From NCBI RefSeq assembly GCF_004210375.1, contig NC_134833.1, positions 144,514,127-144,578,126 of the forward strand: 64,000 nucleotides of DNA, read 5' to 3'. This DNA is from Tachypleus tridentatus (lineage: Eukaryota > Arthropoda > Merostomata > Xiphosura > Limulidae). Below the pieces are notes generated by a model that was given only the letters and a program-made list of their open reading frames with translations, was not told the DNA's origin and made no database searches. Each line of letters begins with the position of its first letter. Position 1 is the stretch's first letter. Below are positions 11,501 to 21,274 of the stretch, piece by piece. The translations under genes were made by a program, and so were the position numbers.

Positions 11501-11700
11501 ACGCATTGGTCACAGTTTTTAACTCATAGTTCTTTTATCTGGGACTGATGCACTAATGTGTATTCTACGTAAACACTCAGGTCACAATGAGCCACATTTT
11601 ACTGTCGTGCCGTCGTTATGACTCTCAACAACGGCACCATTTTAGACATGTTTCGCCCTGAGGTTTATCCCTGACGCTGGATAATGCAATGTGTACTTAG
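8598..11700 (+). mobile_element. Jockey-like LINE, internally deleted and decayed (copy 1)
   Basis: A degenerate non-LTR retrotransposon. It starts with a 5' UTR-like stretch (8598-9020), then ORF1 relics. Next is an endonuclease remnant with FLILRDFNGQNPLW at 10057-10098 and DSYHFPI near 10295, a linker to about 10940, and RT finger sequence KPGKDLKISSNYRPVAL at 11098-11148. RT motif A is damaged (LVIEKAYYTT, 11336-11367; the catalytic Asp is gone). The reading then jumps at about 11390 straight to the C-terminal zinc-knuckle region (TMSHILLSCRRYDS, to 11623), so the RT catalytic box and RNase H are missing. Many frameshifts and stops occur. The 3' end is also lost: after CTGACGCTGGATA the sequence changes to unrelated spacer, unlike the LINE at 48880-50050. 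The 5' end lies about 250 bases from the first exon of gene A, head to head. The plus-strand reading frame at 8760-8990 is only part of the UTR. Confidence 0.85.
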
Positions 11701-12158
11701 ATAGTTTTGATGTTGCATCAATGTCTACATATATACTTTAGGAAGAGACCATAAAATTGGCGCCATTTTGATTTTTAATAATAATGCCATCTTAAAACAA
11801 CTTTCTCTGAAATTAATGAACATTGGAGTTAATGAGTCCCACTTTCTTCATGATGACAAAGTACATCATAAGATCTATGGTGTCTACATGGATTCTAGCT
11901 TATGGACATTTTTGACAATTCCATGTTGTGTTTGTAAAAATACAGTGAAATGAAAACTATTTTCAGCCTTTTTACTCCAAGATATGGTGATAACACGTTT
12001 GTTATCTTTGAGAACTCTCATGAAGCTTCGTAATTTCTTTAACATTTCATTAACAAACATATCAGTACAGAGTTTACAGTAGAACATCATTAAGTTTATT
12101 TTATAGACACTTTAATGAGTGATAATAATGTTTATAACTTAACGTGAAGAATTTACAT
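11701..12158 (-). other. Spacer with a conserved 68-codon open frame of unknown status
   Basis: This stretch recurs at 34690-35154 and 50945-51412 and inverted at 42047-42520. On the minus strand at 11884-12090 lies a 68-codon frame beginning MMFYCKLCTDMF, rich in Lys and without hydrophobic segments. The 34880-35086 copy is also open. The inverted copy has one stop and the 51.1-51.35 kb copy has a frameshift. I recognise no family, and recent duplication alone could explain two open copies. Confidence 0.3.
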
Positions 12159-12393
12159 AAAACCATAGAGAATATCATATTACATCTTCAATGTAAATAA
12201 AACCATAAAGAAAATCATTCTACATCTTGAATGTGAATAAAACCTTAGACAATATATTACTACATCTTCAATGTAAATAAAACCATAGACAATATCATAC
12301 TACATCTTCAATGTAAATAAAACCATAGAGAAAATCATACTACATCTTCAATGTAAATAAAACCATAGAGAATATTATATAACATCTTCGATG
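12159..12393 (+). repeat. 40 bp minisatellite, about 6 units
   Basis: Tandem units with the consensus AAAACCATAGAGAATATCAT plus ACTACATCTTCAATGTAAAT, exactly 40 bases. The last unit is followed by a fixed flank (GAATTTGTCTAAAGTC). Orthologous arrays are at 35155-35390 (6 units), 41733-42046 (inverted, about 8) and 51413-51567 (about 4). They have no spacers and no nearby cas-like genes. Confidence 0.93.
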
Positions 12394-13430
12394 AATTTGT
12401 CTAAAGTCTCACTGTATTTCCTCAGTCTGTTTCTATATTTTGTATTATAAACTCCCAAACATCTATTTTATAAGACAGTCACTAAAGTTTTATTATTGTT
12501 AGAAATGCGTTAGAACTTGTTGGATATTGTTACATTTAATACTTTATCAATTAACAATATAAATGGGTTGTATTTCATTGTTCTATTCATTCCTTGTGGA
12601 AATTGTTTCAGATTGGGCTCCATATGTCTTTCCTGGAACCTTTTGCCACATATGCTGTTAGTATTTCTTAATTAAATATTTTTCAAGTGGTCTGTTGTAC
12701 TTTCTAAATTGGCTTTATGAAAGTTAGAGTTAAACTCCAGGCAGATTCCCGTTGTCAACTGATTTACTAAAAACTCTGGAGAGAGGTTTTATAACTGATA
12801 TTTGACCTTATTTGAAACAGAGATAAAACCTCGTGTAATTCTGGTTTTAATACCTTAATATTTTTATAAATCAATAATGGATTAATGTGTACAATAGCAA
12901 TATCATACGTGACATGCTAAAAATGAAAATCAAATCTAATATTACATTTTCTTTTATCCGAACATGTAATTAAATATCAGACATAATCAAGCATTGAACT
13001 ATTTCATAAACGTTCTACTCTTCAATACTTGCAATCGTATCTTCGTTATTAATTAACGATGAATATAAAATGTCATATCTCTCGTTGACATTGAGGTTGT
13101 TAAATGTGTCTAGGAATCAAGAAATCTCTTTATAAATATTGATTGAGAATATGATTTGACATGATCTCATCAATATTCCTAAACTTAAAGACTGTGTATA
13201 TCAATGCTGTATATGTAAGATTACTGATAAAAAAGTATTATAATATTTCTTATTAATTATTAATATATTAGAGGTTTTTACCGATGTAGTAGGGAAGTAC
13301 ATTATTTTTTTCTACGTAACTATTTCACGGGATAATTTTTCAAAAGATTTAATGTAACGTTTGGTTCAGATTTCATTAATATACTTATTTTGACTTTCCT
13401 TTATTGTTCGTTAAAGGTAATAGTCGATTG
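12394..13430. other. Spacer shared by four duplicated blocks
   Basis: AT-rich sequence with no gene. It is repeated at 35391-36398 and 51568-52640 and, inverted, at about 40850-41732. The inverted copy lacks about 600 bases corresponding to 13255-13850. Confidence 0.6.
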
Positions 13431-13939
13431 GAATAAAGTTAGAGAAAAAAAGATTTTCGCTACAATTTCTCTTTCATAGATTAAAAACCACACTAAAAGT
13501 AACGAACTGTGAAAAGCTTTATATAGGAGACACTTGTTTCGACACATTCATGCGTCATTTTTAGTCAGGAAGAAAACAACAACAGAAACACAAACAAAGA
13601 TATTGGTCATTAAACTAGTTTATCTAATATCAGAGTTCAGACAGTTTGTTCTGTTTACTGTGGTTCTATTTTTCGATATTTGTTACAACGAAATATGTTA
13701 TTATTAATAGTATTATATTTTGTGATGTATCAATTCAGAATTTTATTAACATAATTTTGATAACGTGTTGTTGTGGTAAAGGTTTAGAGTACAATAAGAT
13801 ACAAACGTTTCAGTTTAAATGACAAAAAGTAATTATTAGCTAAATTTACATATTTTATTGTTACTTTATTTCAAATTATAGACAATGATAATAACCCTGT
13901 AAATGTATTGGCGAATTATTTACGGATAACATTTCTCGG

Positions 13940-14216
13940 GCCCGGGTATGGCCAGGTGGTTAAGGTACTCGACTCGTAATCAGAGGGTTTCGGGTTCGAA
14001 TCATCGTCGCACCAAACATACTCGCCTTTTCAGCCGTGGAGTGTTATTATGTTACGGTGAATTTCACCATTCGTTGGTAAAAGAGTAGCCCAAGAGTTGG
14101 CGGTGGGTGGTGATGACTAGCTTCCCTCCCTCTAGTCTTACACTGCTAAATTAGGGACGGCTAGCGCAGATAGCCCTCGAGTAGGTTTACGCTAAATCCA
14201 AAAAACAAAACAAAAC
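13940..14216 (+). mobile_element. tRNA-derived SINE (type 1), full length
   Basis: The head reads GGTATGGCCAGGTGGTTAAG with RNA polymerase III A and B box-like motifs (B box GGTTCGAATCA). It is followed by the CTCGCCTTTTCAGCCGTG body and the TAGCCCTCGAGTAGGTTT tail, ending in CAAAACAAAAC. The CTCGTAA loop suggests a threonine tRNA ancestor. The related intron at about 18958 (GCATTTCTTGTTTTTCATT) lacks it and marks the empty site. The same insertion is present at 40508, 53138 and 56657. Confidence 0.9.
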
Positions 14217-14647
14217 AGTTCTTGTTTTTCATTGTCCGTTGTTAAATTTCAAAACATATAAAATTATTACTTTTCTCTGTACTCCACTTGACAAGCTTCC
14301 ACATTAAATAAGAGTTTTAACATTTTGTAACTTATTTAGATATCACAGGACTTTCATATGATCAAGTTCGTTAATATTGGGACTTCAAAAACAGAATAGA
14401 GAGCTTTGGTTCCTGTTTCTCTGTATGATAATAACCTATTAAACCTGGTAGATCACATGTTGTAGAAGAAATTAATGTACTTTTAAAAACCTTTAAAAAT
14501 ATTTTACGAAATTATCTTTTTATCCAGAATGACATTTTTCAAGGTAAGTAAATCATCTTTTAAAATATGTGAAATATTAAGCAGCGAAACTTAATTTAAA
14601 GGATAAATTTTGTGAAAACTGAGTGACAAATACAGTTGATCAAGCTT

Positions 14648-14692
14648 CATGCGCAGATAGCCCTCGAGTAGCTTTGCGCGAAATTCAAAACA
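14648..14692 (+). mobile_element. SINE type 1 tail fragment
   Basis: Only the 3' tail survives (GCAGATAGCCCTCGAGTAGC then TTTGCGCGAAATTC). The duplicate at 53840-53885 carries the same fragment, so the truncation predates SD2. Confidence 0.7.
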
Positions 14693-15829
14693 AATCAAGC
14701 TACTTATGTAATGAAACACTCCATCTTTCTTCATAGTTAGTTGATTTTTCCAATATTCAATAGAATACCGTTTAAAATAATTTTTAACGTGGTTTTTATC
14801 AACTTTATAATTATGCAAATGATTTTGAAATTTTATATTGGTATATTGGTTTAGACTTATGTTAAATATCCTAAACTGGACGAAGATCTGTAGATACTTT
14901 AGGAATTACGGCCAATAACATTATTAACAGATAAATGCATTTTAACATTTATGAACTTTGTATATCTTGTGGTGTAAGTTACGTTCTTCTAATCAGACTA
15001 TTACAATAATCATTAATTTGTACGTAACCTTTTCAGTTCTATTTGTATATTTAACTTTATCTTGGTCTGAAATTATTAATTAAAATATAAAACCTTGGTT
15101 TACAACAAGTACCAAGTGATATGTTTATACTATAACATTAAACTTATACAACAGACCAATCACAAATATAAAATGATATTAAATATAATAATCAATTTTA
15201 AACTGTTTAGAGATCAGACATGTTTTCAATAACATTGTTTTAATTTTTTAGATCAAATATGGTTTTAATAACACTCATTTTGCAAACAGTGCACTAGCAG
15301 CGTAAACATAATTTCAATAATACCCAATTTCGAAACTTTGCAAAAACAAAAGGCTTTTAATACTAAAAACATTGTTTAAATACCTGTTGTGGGCCTAGTA
15401 CAAAAAGATCATGATGTAGCTTTATGCTAATTTAAAACACAAATCTAGTAAAAAAACAAAATTGCAAAAATGAAATATGATTCTAGGTTTACCCTTAGAT
15501 ACGGTGTAGTGGTTTTCACATCCGGGTACCAAGTGGAATGTTTTATGCTGAAACTTCGGTAAGAATTTAAATATTGTAATAGTTTCTCTTCACGCTCTAA
15601 TAATGTTGATATTCTATCATTGGAAAAATTAATATTTATGTTGTGTATAGAGTTATCGATGTGTATATTTTGTGTTTAAAAAAAAACATAAAATATATAT
15701 AGTTCACCTACTGGTTGGTAAAAGTATATTGATATTATATCTGACACTTAAACTGATTCTGAAAACGAATTTAAAAAACACCACAGTGAAGAGTCGTGTA
15801 TACATAGTAGAAGGGTAAAGAAATTCAAA

Positions 15830-16030
15830 ACTGTGCCTATGTTAGAGAAACAGTTAAATAAAATATTATGACCTGTAATTTCAGAAAGTGTACGACTGAA
15901 TGAATGGCTTGGTTTAAATAGTGAAATACTAGTTCTGTTAGACACTCCTAAGTGCTCACAAACTCTAGTATTTAAATGGAGATTTGTTTTGGCAATGTAC
16001 GTAACACTACATGTATATTTATTTATAAAT
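15830..16030 (-). pseudogene. Penelope-like element, GIY-YIG endonuclease fragment
   Basis: On the minus strand the translation runs KYTCSVTYIAKTNLHLNTRV, CEHLGVSNRTS, FKPSHSFSRTLSEITGH, then FNCFSNIGTV. This is the C-terminal GIY-YIG nuclease pattern of Penelope-like retroelements: the YIG block has A for G, while the Arg and the CEHLG block are kept. At about 15832 the sequence jumps into relic-exon flank, so the 3' end of the element is gone. A longer relative is at 37040-37560. Confidence 0.7.
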
Positions 16031-16149
16031 GAGCTATCTAACGAAGATTACAAGCAATTTTCTAAACAACAAATTTCTACCATAAGCTAACGCACACACC
16101 ATCATCACCAAATTTCTCCTTTTTACCTCCCATCCTTTTACGAGCTCTC

Positions 16150-16640
16150 AAACTCTACTAAAAAAAAAAACAAATATACACCCTTACCCTCATCTACATA
16201 TACAGACACATTTTCAAAATTTGAGAAAATGGTGAATGTAAGATTTTCCCATAGAGAGATTATGTTGACTATCCGATAATATTCCAAATATTGTTAAATA
16301 ACATTAAAAAGTATTTCTTTTATTAGATATTCCAAAGCCTTTCACACAACTAACAACTAATTTAATTGTCCTATAATTGTTTACACAACTTCTATTTTCT
16401 CTCTGGAAGACAGAAGCGACGTTACCTAATTTTTATTCTGATGATACTTCTCCACTTTTCAACGGCTTACCAAAAACGGAGGCAAATATCTCACATATCC
16501 AATTCTTGGTGTTATTTAAAACACCCAGAGAAATATTATCTGGCTAAGTAGCCTTATCACTCTTTAAACTTCCTAAATTTATTTAACAGCTTCGGAATAT
16601 ATGCAATTGTCTTGTTCATTTTTGTTTTAATCTTCATTCT
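16150..16640 (-). pseudogene. CR1-like LINE reverse transcriptase fragment
   Basis: This is the inverted counterpart of 36430-36900. On the minus strand it gives decayed RT finger sequence (KATRPEN-type and GEVSSEW-type motifs), then a DEGKGV-like stretch. Stops and frameshifts interrupt it. A GATGAGTAA microsatellite (16641-16672) follows. The plus-strand frame at 16366-16551 is an antisense shadow. Confidence 0.65.
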
Positions 16641-16699
16641 TAAAGATGAGTAAGTAAGATGAGTAAGATGAGTACATGAGTAGCTTTATTTGTTTTCAA

Positions 16700-17060
16700 T
16701 TTCGCTACTTGAGGGCTACCTACGCAAGTGGCTTGATTAACTGTATTTGTCACTCAGTTTTCACAGGATTTATCCTTTAAATTAAGTTTTGCTGCTTAAT
16801 ATTTCACATATTTTAAAAGATGATTTACCTACCTTGAAAGATGTCATTCTAGATAAAAAGATAATTTCGTAAAATATTTTGAAAGGTTTTTAAAAGAGAA
16901 ATGTTATCCGTAAATAATTCGCCAATGCATATACAGTGTTGTTATCATTATCTATAATTTAAAACAAAGTAAGAATAAAATATGTAAAGTTAGATAATAA
17001 TTACTCTTTGTGATTTATACTGAAACGTTTGTATCTTATTATACTCTAAACCTTTACCAC
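16700..17060 (-). repeat. Right arm of an inverted repeat, shortened by deletion
   Basis: Inverted relative to 14490-14700, then to about 13785-13940. The counterpart at 56215-57105 is complete and pairs with 52975-53895 as ~0.9 kb arms around a 2.3 kb spacer. Here TTTTTAAAAG joins AGAAATGTTATCC directly, dropping about 545 bases that include the SINE. Confidence 0.7.
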
Positions 17061-17071
17061 AACAAATTTTT

Positions 17072-17272
17072 TTGATACCAAACATACTCGCTCTTACATC
17101 CGTTGGGACATTATAAGTGACGGTCAAATACTGTATGTTGGTAAAAGGGTAACTCAAGAGTTAGCAGTGAGTGGAGATGATTAACTCTCTTCCCTCTAGT
17201 CTTACATTGCTAAATTAAGGACGGGTGGCGCCCTCGTGTAGCTTTGCGAGAAATTTCAATTCAAAAACCTTC
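17072..17272 (+). mobile_element. SINE type 1, 5'-truncated
   Basis: Begins at ACCAAACATACTCGCTC and runs through the body to the tail GTAGCTTTGCGAGAAATTTC. The tRNA-like head is missing. Its copy at 57115-57303 has the same start, so the truncation predates SD2. Confidence 0.8.
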
Positions 17273-17439
17273 CAAAGATTGAATCCAACCTTTTTTTTTT
17301 TTTTCTACTGAACATTTGACTGTGCAAATCGCTGGTATCAAAACCCAATTTTTGACCTCCAGTTTGCCGATATTGTGAGTTTTAGTTTTTTTTGTCATAT
17401 TTTTAGCTTATTAGAAAAACATAAAATTTTCGTGTTTTA

Positions 17440-18190
17440 AAAAATTAAGGCCTACAGTTTATGTAGTTTTAGAAAAGATGAAAGTCTCTTGATCATTACA
17501 CATTAAACTTTGTCAATTTAAATGTGTTTAAAAAACAAAATTAAAATATTTTAGCACAAAATAACAAGAATTTAATGATATAATGAACGTATGAATTATT
17601 AACTATGTTAATATTCATTTATGTTCAACATTATTTTGTCTTCTTCGTCCTATGGTTGAGCTCCGAGTTTCGGAGTTCGTAAGCATTGATTGAATCTGTG
17701 TGACACTATAAACTATACATCGAAACGTTTAGCTGTTAGTGTGTAATAAAAGTGAAAGTAAATCCTTTAGTGTGTGTGTGTAGAGTTATGTTTTTTCTTT
17801 CTTTTTATTCTGAAGTTGAAAATTAGGGACACAGTAGATAGCCTTATTAACATTGTCATAAAAACAAAATATAAAACAAATAATTATATTATGTGTATTT
17901 ACTAGTATACTGTGTTCTAGTGGTGGATTGAAGGTAGGTGTTCCAAAAACGTTTTCATCGTTTAGACTCAAGTTAAGTACTGAATTTTTATTTTAAGGAT
18001 ATGACGACGACATACGCTGTTTTATTCGTTGTGAAAAATCAAAATAATGAATATTTATCAATTCTCCAGTCAGTTTCAAGTCACTAATGTATGCACCACA
18101 CAGGTATCTTTCTTTCTGGCACGTGTTCAACCTATAGCACAACTGTTTTGTGTTGTTTCTGTTATTCGTATAAGTTAATTAGATTAATAG
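17440..18190. other. Region upstream of transporter copy B
   Basis: No gene. The sequence belongs to an old repeated stretch that also precedes the first exons at 47.3-47.9 and 57.5-58.2 kb and lies at 43.96-44.3 kb. It is recognisable by GAGCTCCGAGTTTCGGAGTT and CATCGAAACGTTTAGC. Because it sits 5' of first exons in several loci it probably contains the ancestral promoter, but I cannot point to core elements. Confidence 0.4.
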
Positions 18191-18387
18191 TCCCGCCCAG
18201 AAAAAAACAAAATAAAAAAGAATGTGACATTGTATTACACAGTTTACAACTGCTGTTTCTAAGTTATACACGTACAATAACAACATTCACCTCAGCAACA
18301 CGAGAGTTAGACAGAGCACAGTTTCTTTTCACAAAATAGTCATAACTTTTCCGTTACCATACACTGCGATATTCAGCTCTGAATCAG
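18190..18387 (+). other. Non-coding first exon of transporter pseudogene B
   Basis: Ends CAGCTCTGAATCAG before donor GTTAGT, the same junction as gene A. It carries a shared AGTTATACACGTACAATAAC phrase. Confidence 0.5.
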
Positions 18388-20126
18388 GTTAGTTTCGATG
18401 TTTGTACATTTTATTCATACTTATATACATTTGACTCTTTTTAATGTGGACGCAATCGATTGAAGTAAGGTTAGGGAAAAAACAGTTTCACTGCAGTCTA
18501 TATTTCGAAATTAAAGACCATAGTAAAGGGAACAAACTGTCAAAAGCCTGATATAGCAACTTGTTACGACACATTCGTGCATCCTTTAAGGTCTTACGTT
18601 ATCTCTTGCCAGAAATAAAACTAAAAGAGAGAAACACATCCAAACGTATCAGTCAATAAACTAATTTATCTAATATCAGACTTCAGACAGGTTGTACAGT
18701 TCACTGTGGTTGTATTTTTCAATATTTGTTACAATGATAATATGTTCTTCTTATTATTATTATCTCTTGTGATGTACAGTTATTAATCGAGAATATTGAT
18801 AACATACTCTGTTGGTTAAGGTTGAGAGTTAGCGAAGGTACATACGTTTCTGTTTAAACGAGAAAATTCATTATTAGCTAAGTTTACAGATCTGAATTAT
18901 TAGTTTGTTTCAAATTGAAAACCCTGCAGATGGCGAGTTGTTTACGGACAGCATTTCTTGTTTTTCATTGTCCGTTATTTAATTTCAAAACATATAAAAT
19001 TATTACTTGCCTCTGTAAATCACTTGACAAGCTTCTGCGTTAAATAATTATCGTAATATTTGGTAACTTAGTTTGATAGCACAGAACTTTGATGATATTA
19101 AATTTGTTAATACAAAGACTTTAAAAGCAGAATAGAGAGGTTTGGTTTATTGTTTCTCGATATCATAATAACTTATTGAACCTGGTAGATTACGTGGTGC
19201 AGAAGTAATTAATGTAGTTTTAAAAACCTTTACAAATATTTTATGAAGCTAGTGTTTTATCCGGGAAAACATTTTCAAAGTAAACACAAGTAAAGAAATC
19301 ATCGTTTAAAATATCTGAAATATATTCTCAGAATTCAGTTCAGATAGAGAGTTATCCACCATCTCTGTAACCAGTAAAACTTAATTGAAAAGAGAAATCC
19401 TGTTAAACCTGAGTGACAAATACAGTTGATCAATCTTCTTACGAAATGAAGCACTCCATCTTTCTTTATAACTAGCATATTTTTCCAAAATTCAATAAAA
19501 TAGCGTTTAAAATAACTTTCAACGTGGTTCATATCAACTTTATAACTATGCAAATGAAATTTTAACTTGGTGTATTGGTTTAGAACTATGTTAAATATCC
19601 TAAACTGGACAAACATCTGAAGATATTTTAGGAATTATGTCCAACAACATTATTAATGGATAAATGCATTTTAACATCTACGAACTTGTGATTTAAGTTA
19701 CGTTCATCTAATCAAACTATTATAATAATCATTAATTTTTACGGAACCTTTTTTAGTTCTATTTGTATATTTAAATTTATTTTGTCGGAAATTATTATTG
19801 AAAATACAAAATCCTGGTTTAAAACATATGTACAGGTGTATCAAGAGATAATTTTATATGAAAATAATAAAATGACAAAACAGACCGATCATCAATACCA
19901 AGATTTATATACGACATATTTTATATTACAAACATTGAGGACCGTTTTATATTTGTCCTTAGAAAGGAATTAGGATGAGACCGTGAATATGTCGTTTTCA
20001 ATTCTTCATAGATATACACTAACAACAAAATCTGAGAAGTGTAGTGCTTTATTGTATTAATAAGATATATTAAGAAATACGTTAATACAAATAGACACAA
20101 ATTAATAGTTTAATTTCTATTCGCAG
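18388..20126 (+). other. Intron 1 of pseudogene B
   Basis: Runs from GTTAGT to the acceptor TTTCTATTCGCAG at 20126 and is 1739 bases long. Its interior matches 13420-15100 (fossil locus E) and 58414-59785 (locus D). Confidence 0.55.
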
Positions 20127-20153
20127 CATCTTTCTCGACATCTAACTGTGAAC

Positions 20154-21063
20154 ATGAAAACATCTGACAAGACATTCAGTTTTATAAAGTTCAAGAATAT
20201 TCCTGGAATTGGAATTATTTTCGAAATGACATCAGGATTCACGTATTCTCTGGCGATCCTGAATTTGAAGCTGGTATCAGAAATTAGTACGGCCCAGTTT
20301 CTGGTAACTCAAGCTCTTATCCAATGGGAAATTTATAATGTTCTTATTATTTATTTGAAAGCCAATTACTTCGGAGAGAAAGGAGAAAGAATTATTTTGT
20401 TTTTTAGAGCTTTATTTGATGGAATAGTTAAAGCCCTAATGATATACTGTATTCATTGGCTCCCTCTTGCGGATGCTTCCACAATCTTTTCCTCTTCACC
20501 AGTGTTCATTAGTTTGCTTGCTCACTTGGTTTTGAGAGAACCTTGTGGGGCTTACCATGTATTCGTCTAAATGCTGACGATGACGGGCATTGTTTTAATT
20601 ATCAGACCAACGTTTATCGCAGGAACGTGACGTGAATAATCGGTGGAAAGGAATTACGGTTGGATTTTCTGCGTGTCTATTGAAAGCTTGTTCCTATTCA
20701 ATGGCCCGTAAACTTCAAAAAACACCACCTCAAGTTGTGGTTGCCATTATGTCTACATTTAGCCTTGTTGTGGGAATCTTTCTACTGTTTTTGTTCGAAG
20801 AAATTCAAATATCATCTTGTGGTAAAAGCAGTGTTCTTGTTGCGAGTTCTGGCATCATTATGACTCTGAATCAACTTCTCACCACAACAGTCTTACAAGT
20901 GGAAAATGATGGACCAGTGTCTGTTGCTCAAACTCTAAACATAATTACAGCATTTTTGTTCGATATTTTCATATTAAATACCATGGAAACCTGGTACAGT
21001 ATTTTTGGCGCTGTTTTTGTTTTTGTTGGTGTACTTTTAACAACAATAAGGAAAGTGAATTAG
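20154..21063 (+). pseudogene. EamA / SLC35G-like transporter, copy B (broken)
   Basis: Homologous over its whole length to copies A and C, with ATG, acceptor and stop (TAG 21061-21063) still in place. Two lesions kill it: TAA at 20568-20570, where A and C have a leucine codon (about residue 139), and a 14-base deletion after 20627, which removes the loop before DNRW and shifts frame. Downstream codons (20632-21063) still read well in their own frame, so loss is fairly recent. B agrees with C against A at residues 58, 71, 123, 262 and 264, which helps polarise changes between the intact copies. No function is expected. Confidence 0.9.
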
Positions 21064-21207
21064 TTCTTAATATTTTAACATAATAATTTACTTCGTGCTG
21101 TTATTAATATTATTTGGTTTCTATTATTTTTTGCATAATAACTTTTTCACTGTTTTATTATTATTATTTCAAAGCTTTTAATAACTGATGCTCGTAATGT
21201 AGTTCAC

Positions 21208-21213
21208 AATAAA
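21208..21213 (+). promoter_or_regulatory. Poly(A) signal of copy B
   Basis: AATAAA about 145 bases after the stop, in a stretch conserved in all copies. Confidence 0.5.
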
Positions 21214-21274
21214 TAGTTTTAACACTAATGCTTGAAACTAAGTCTATTACTTTCGATAGTTATTAAATATACCT

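Larger units (their letters stand above)
1..13452 (+). repeat. Segmental duplication SD1, copy 1
   Basis: The first 13.45 kb recur in the same order and orientation at 22903-36398. The block carries, in order, a ~40 bp minisatellite, a relic exon, a CR1 reverse-transcriptase piece, 3.6 kb of non-coding flank, transporter gene A with its first exon, a Jockey-like LINE, and a 1.7 kb spacer with a 40 bp minisatellite. The copies differ by scattered substitutions and small indels. The shared right edge falls within AGAGAAAAAAAGAT. The left edge is cut by the window, so the true repeat may start further left. Confidence 0.93.
13420..15790 (+). pseudogene. Fossil transporter locus E, coding exon lost
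   Basis: From about 13420 this stretch follows the intron of copy B (18440-19780) base for base, with many differences: both carry AACTTGTTTCGACACATTC-like and TCATTGTCCGTT phrases and a long run to GGTAACTTA. It is followed not by the coding exon but directly by the M40 minisatellite (15190-15400) and relic exon (15480-15790) that flank transporter genes on the 3' side. I infer an old gene copy whose coding exon was deleted. A SINE sits in the former intron. Confidence 0.5.
11690..21274 (+). repeat. Segmental duplication SD2, copy 1
   Basis: This block recurs directly at about 50936-60036. Shared content is the spacer and 40 bp minisatellite, the fossil transporter locus with its SINE, relic exon, Penelope and CR1 pieces, and the first exon and intron of copy B. 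The second copy lacks nearly all of the coding exon. The first copy lacks about 545 bases at 16895, present in the other as 56393-56937. The first ~1.75 kb overlaps SD1. Confidence 0.88.

Noticed and set aside
12159-12393. CRISPR array
   Set aside because: The 40 bp units are adjacent with no unique spacers, the sequence is clearly eukaryotic, and no cas-like gene is near.
13940-14010. Functional threonine tRNA gene
   Set aside because: The tRNA-like heads are fused to a conserved SINE body and tail, occur many times and have imperfect stems.
15748-15945. 65-codon minus-strand gene
   Set aside because: It is a chimera of a Penelope GIY-YIG fragment and unrelated flank joined at about 15832.
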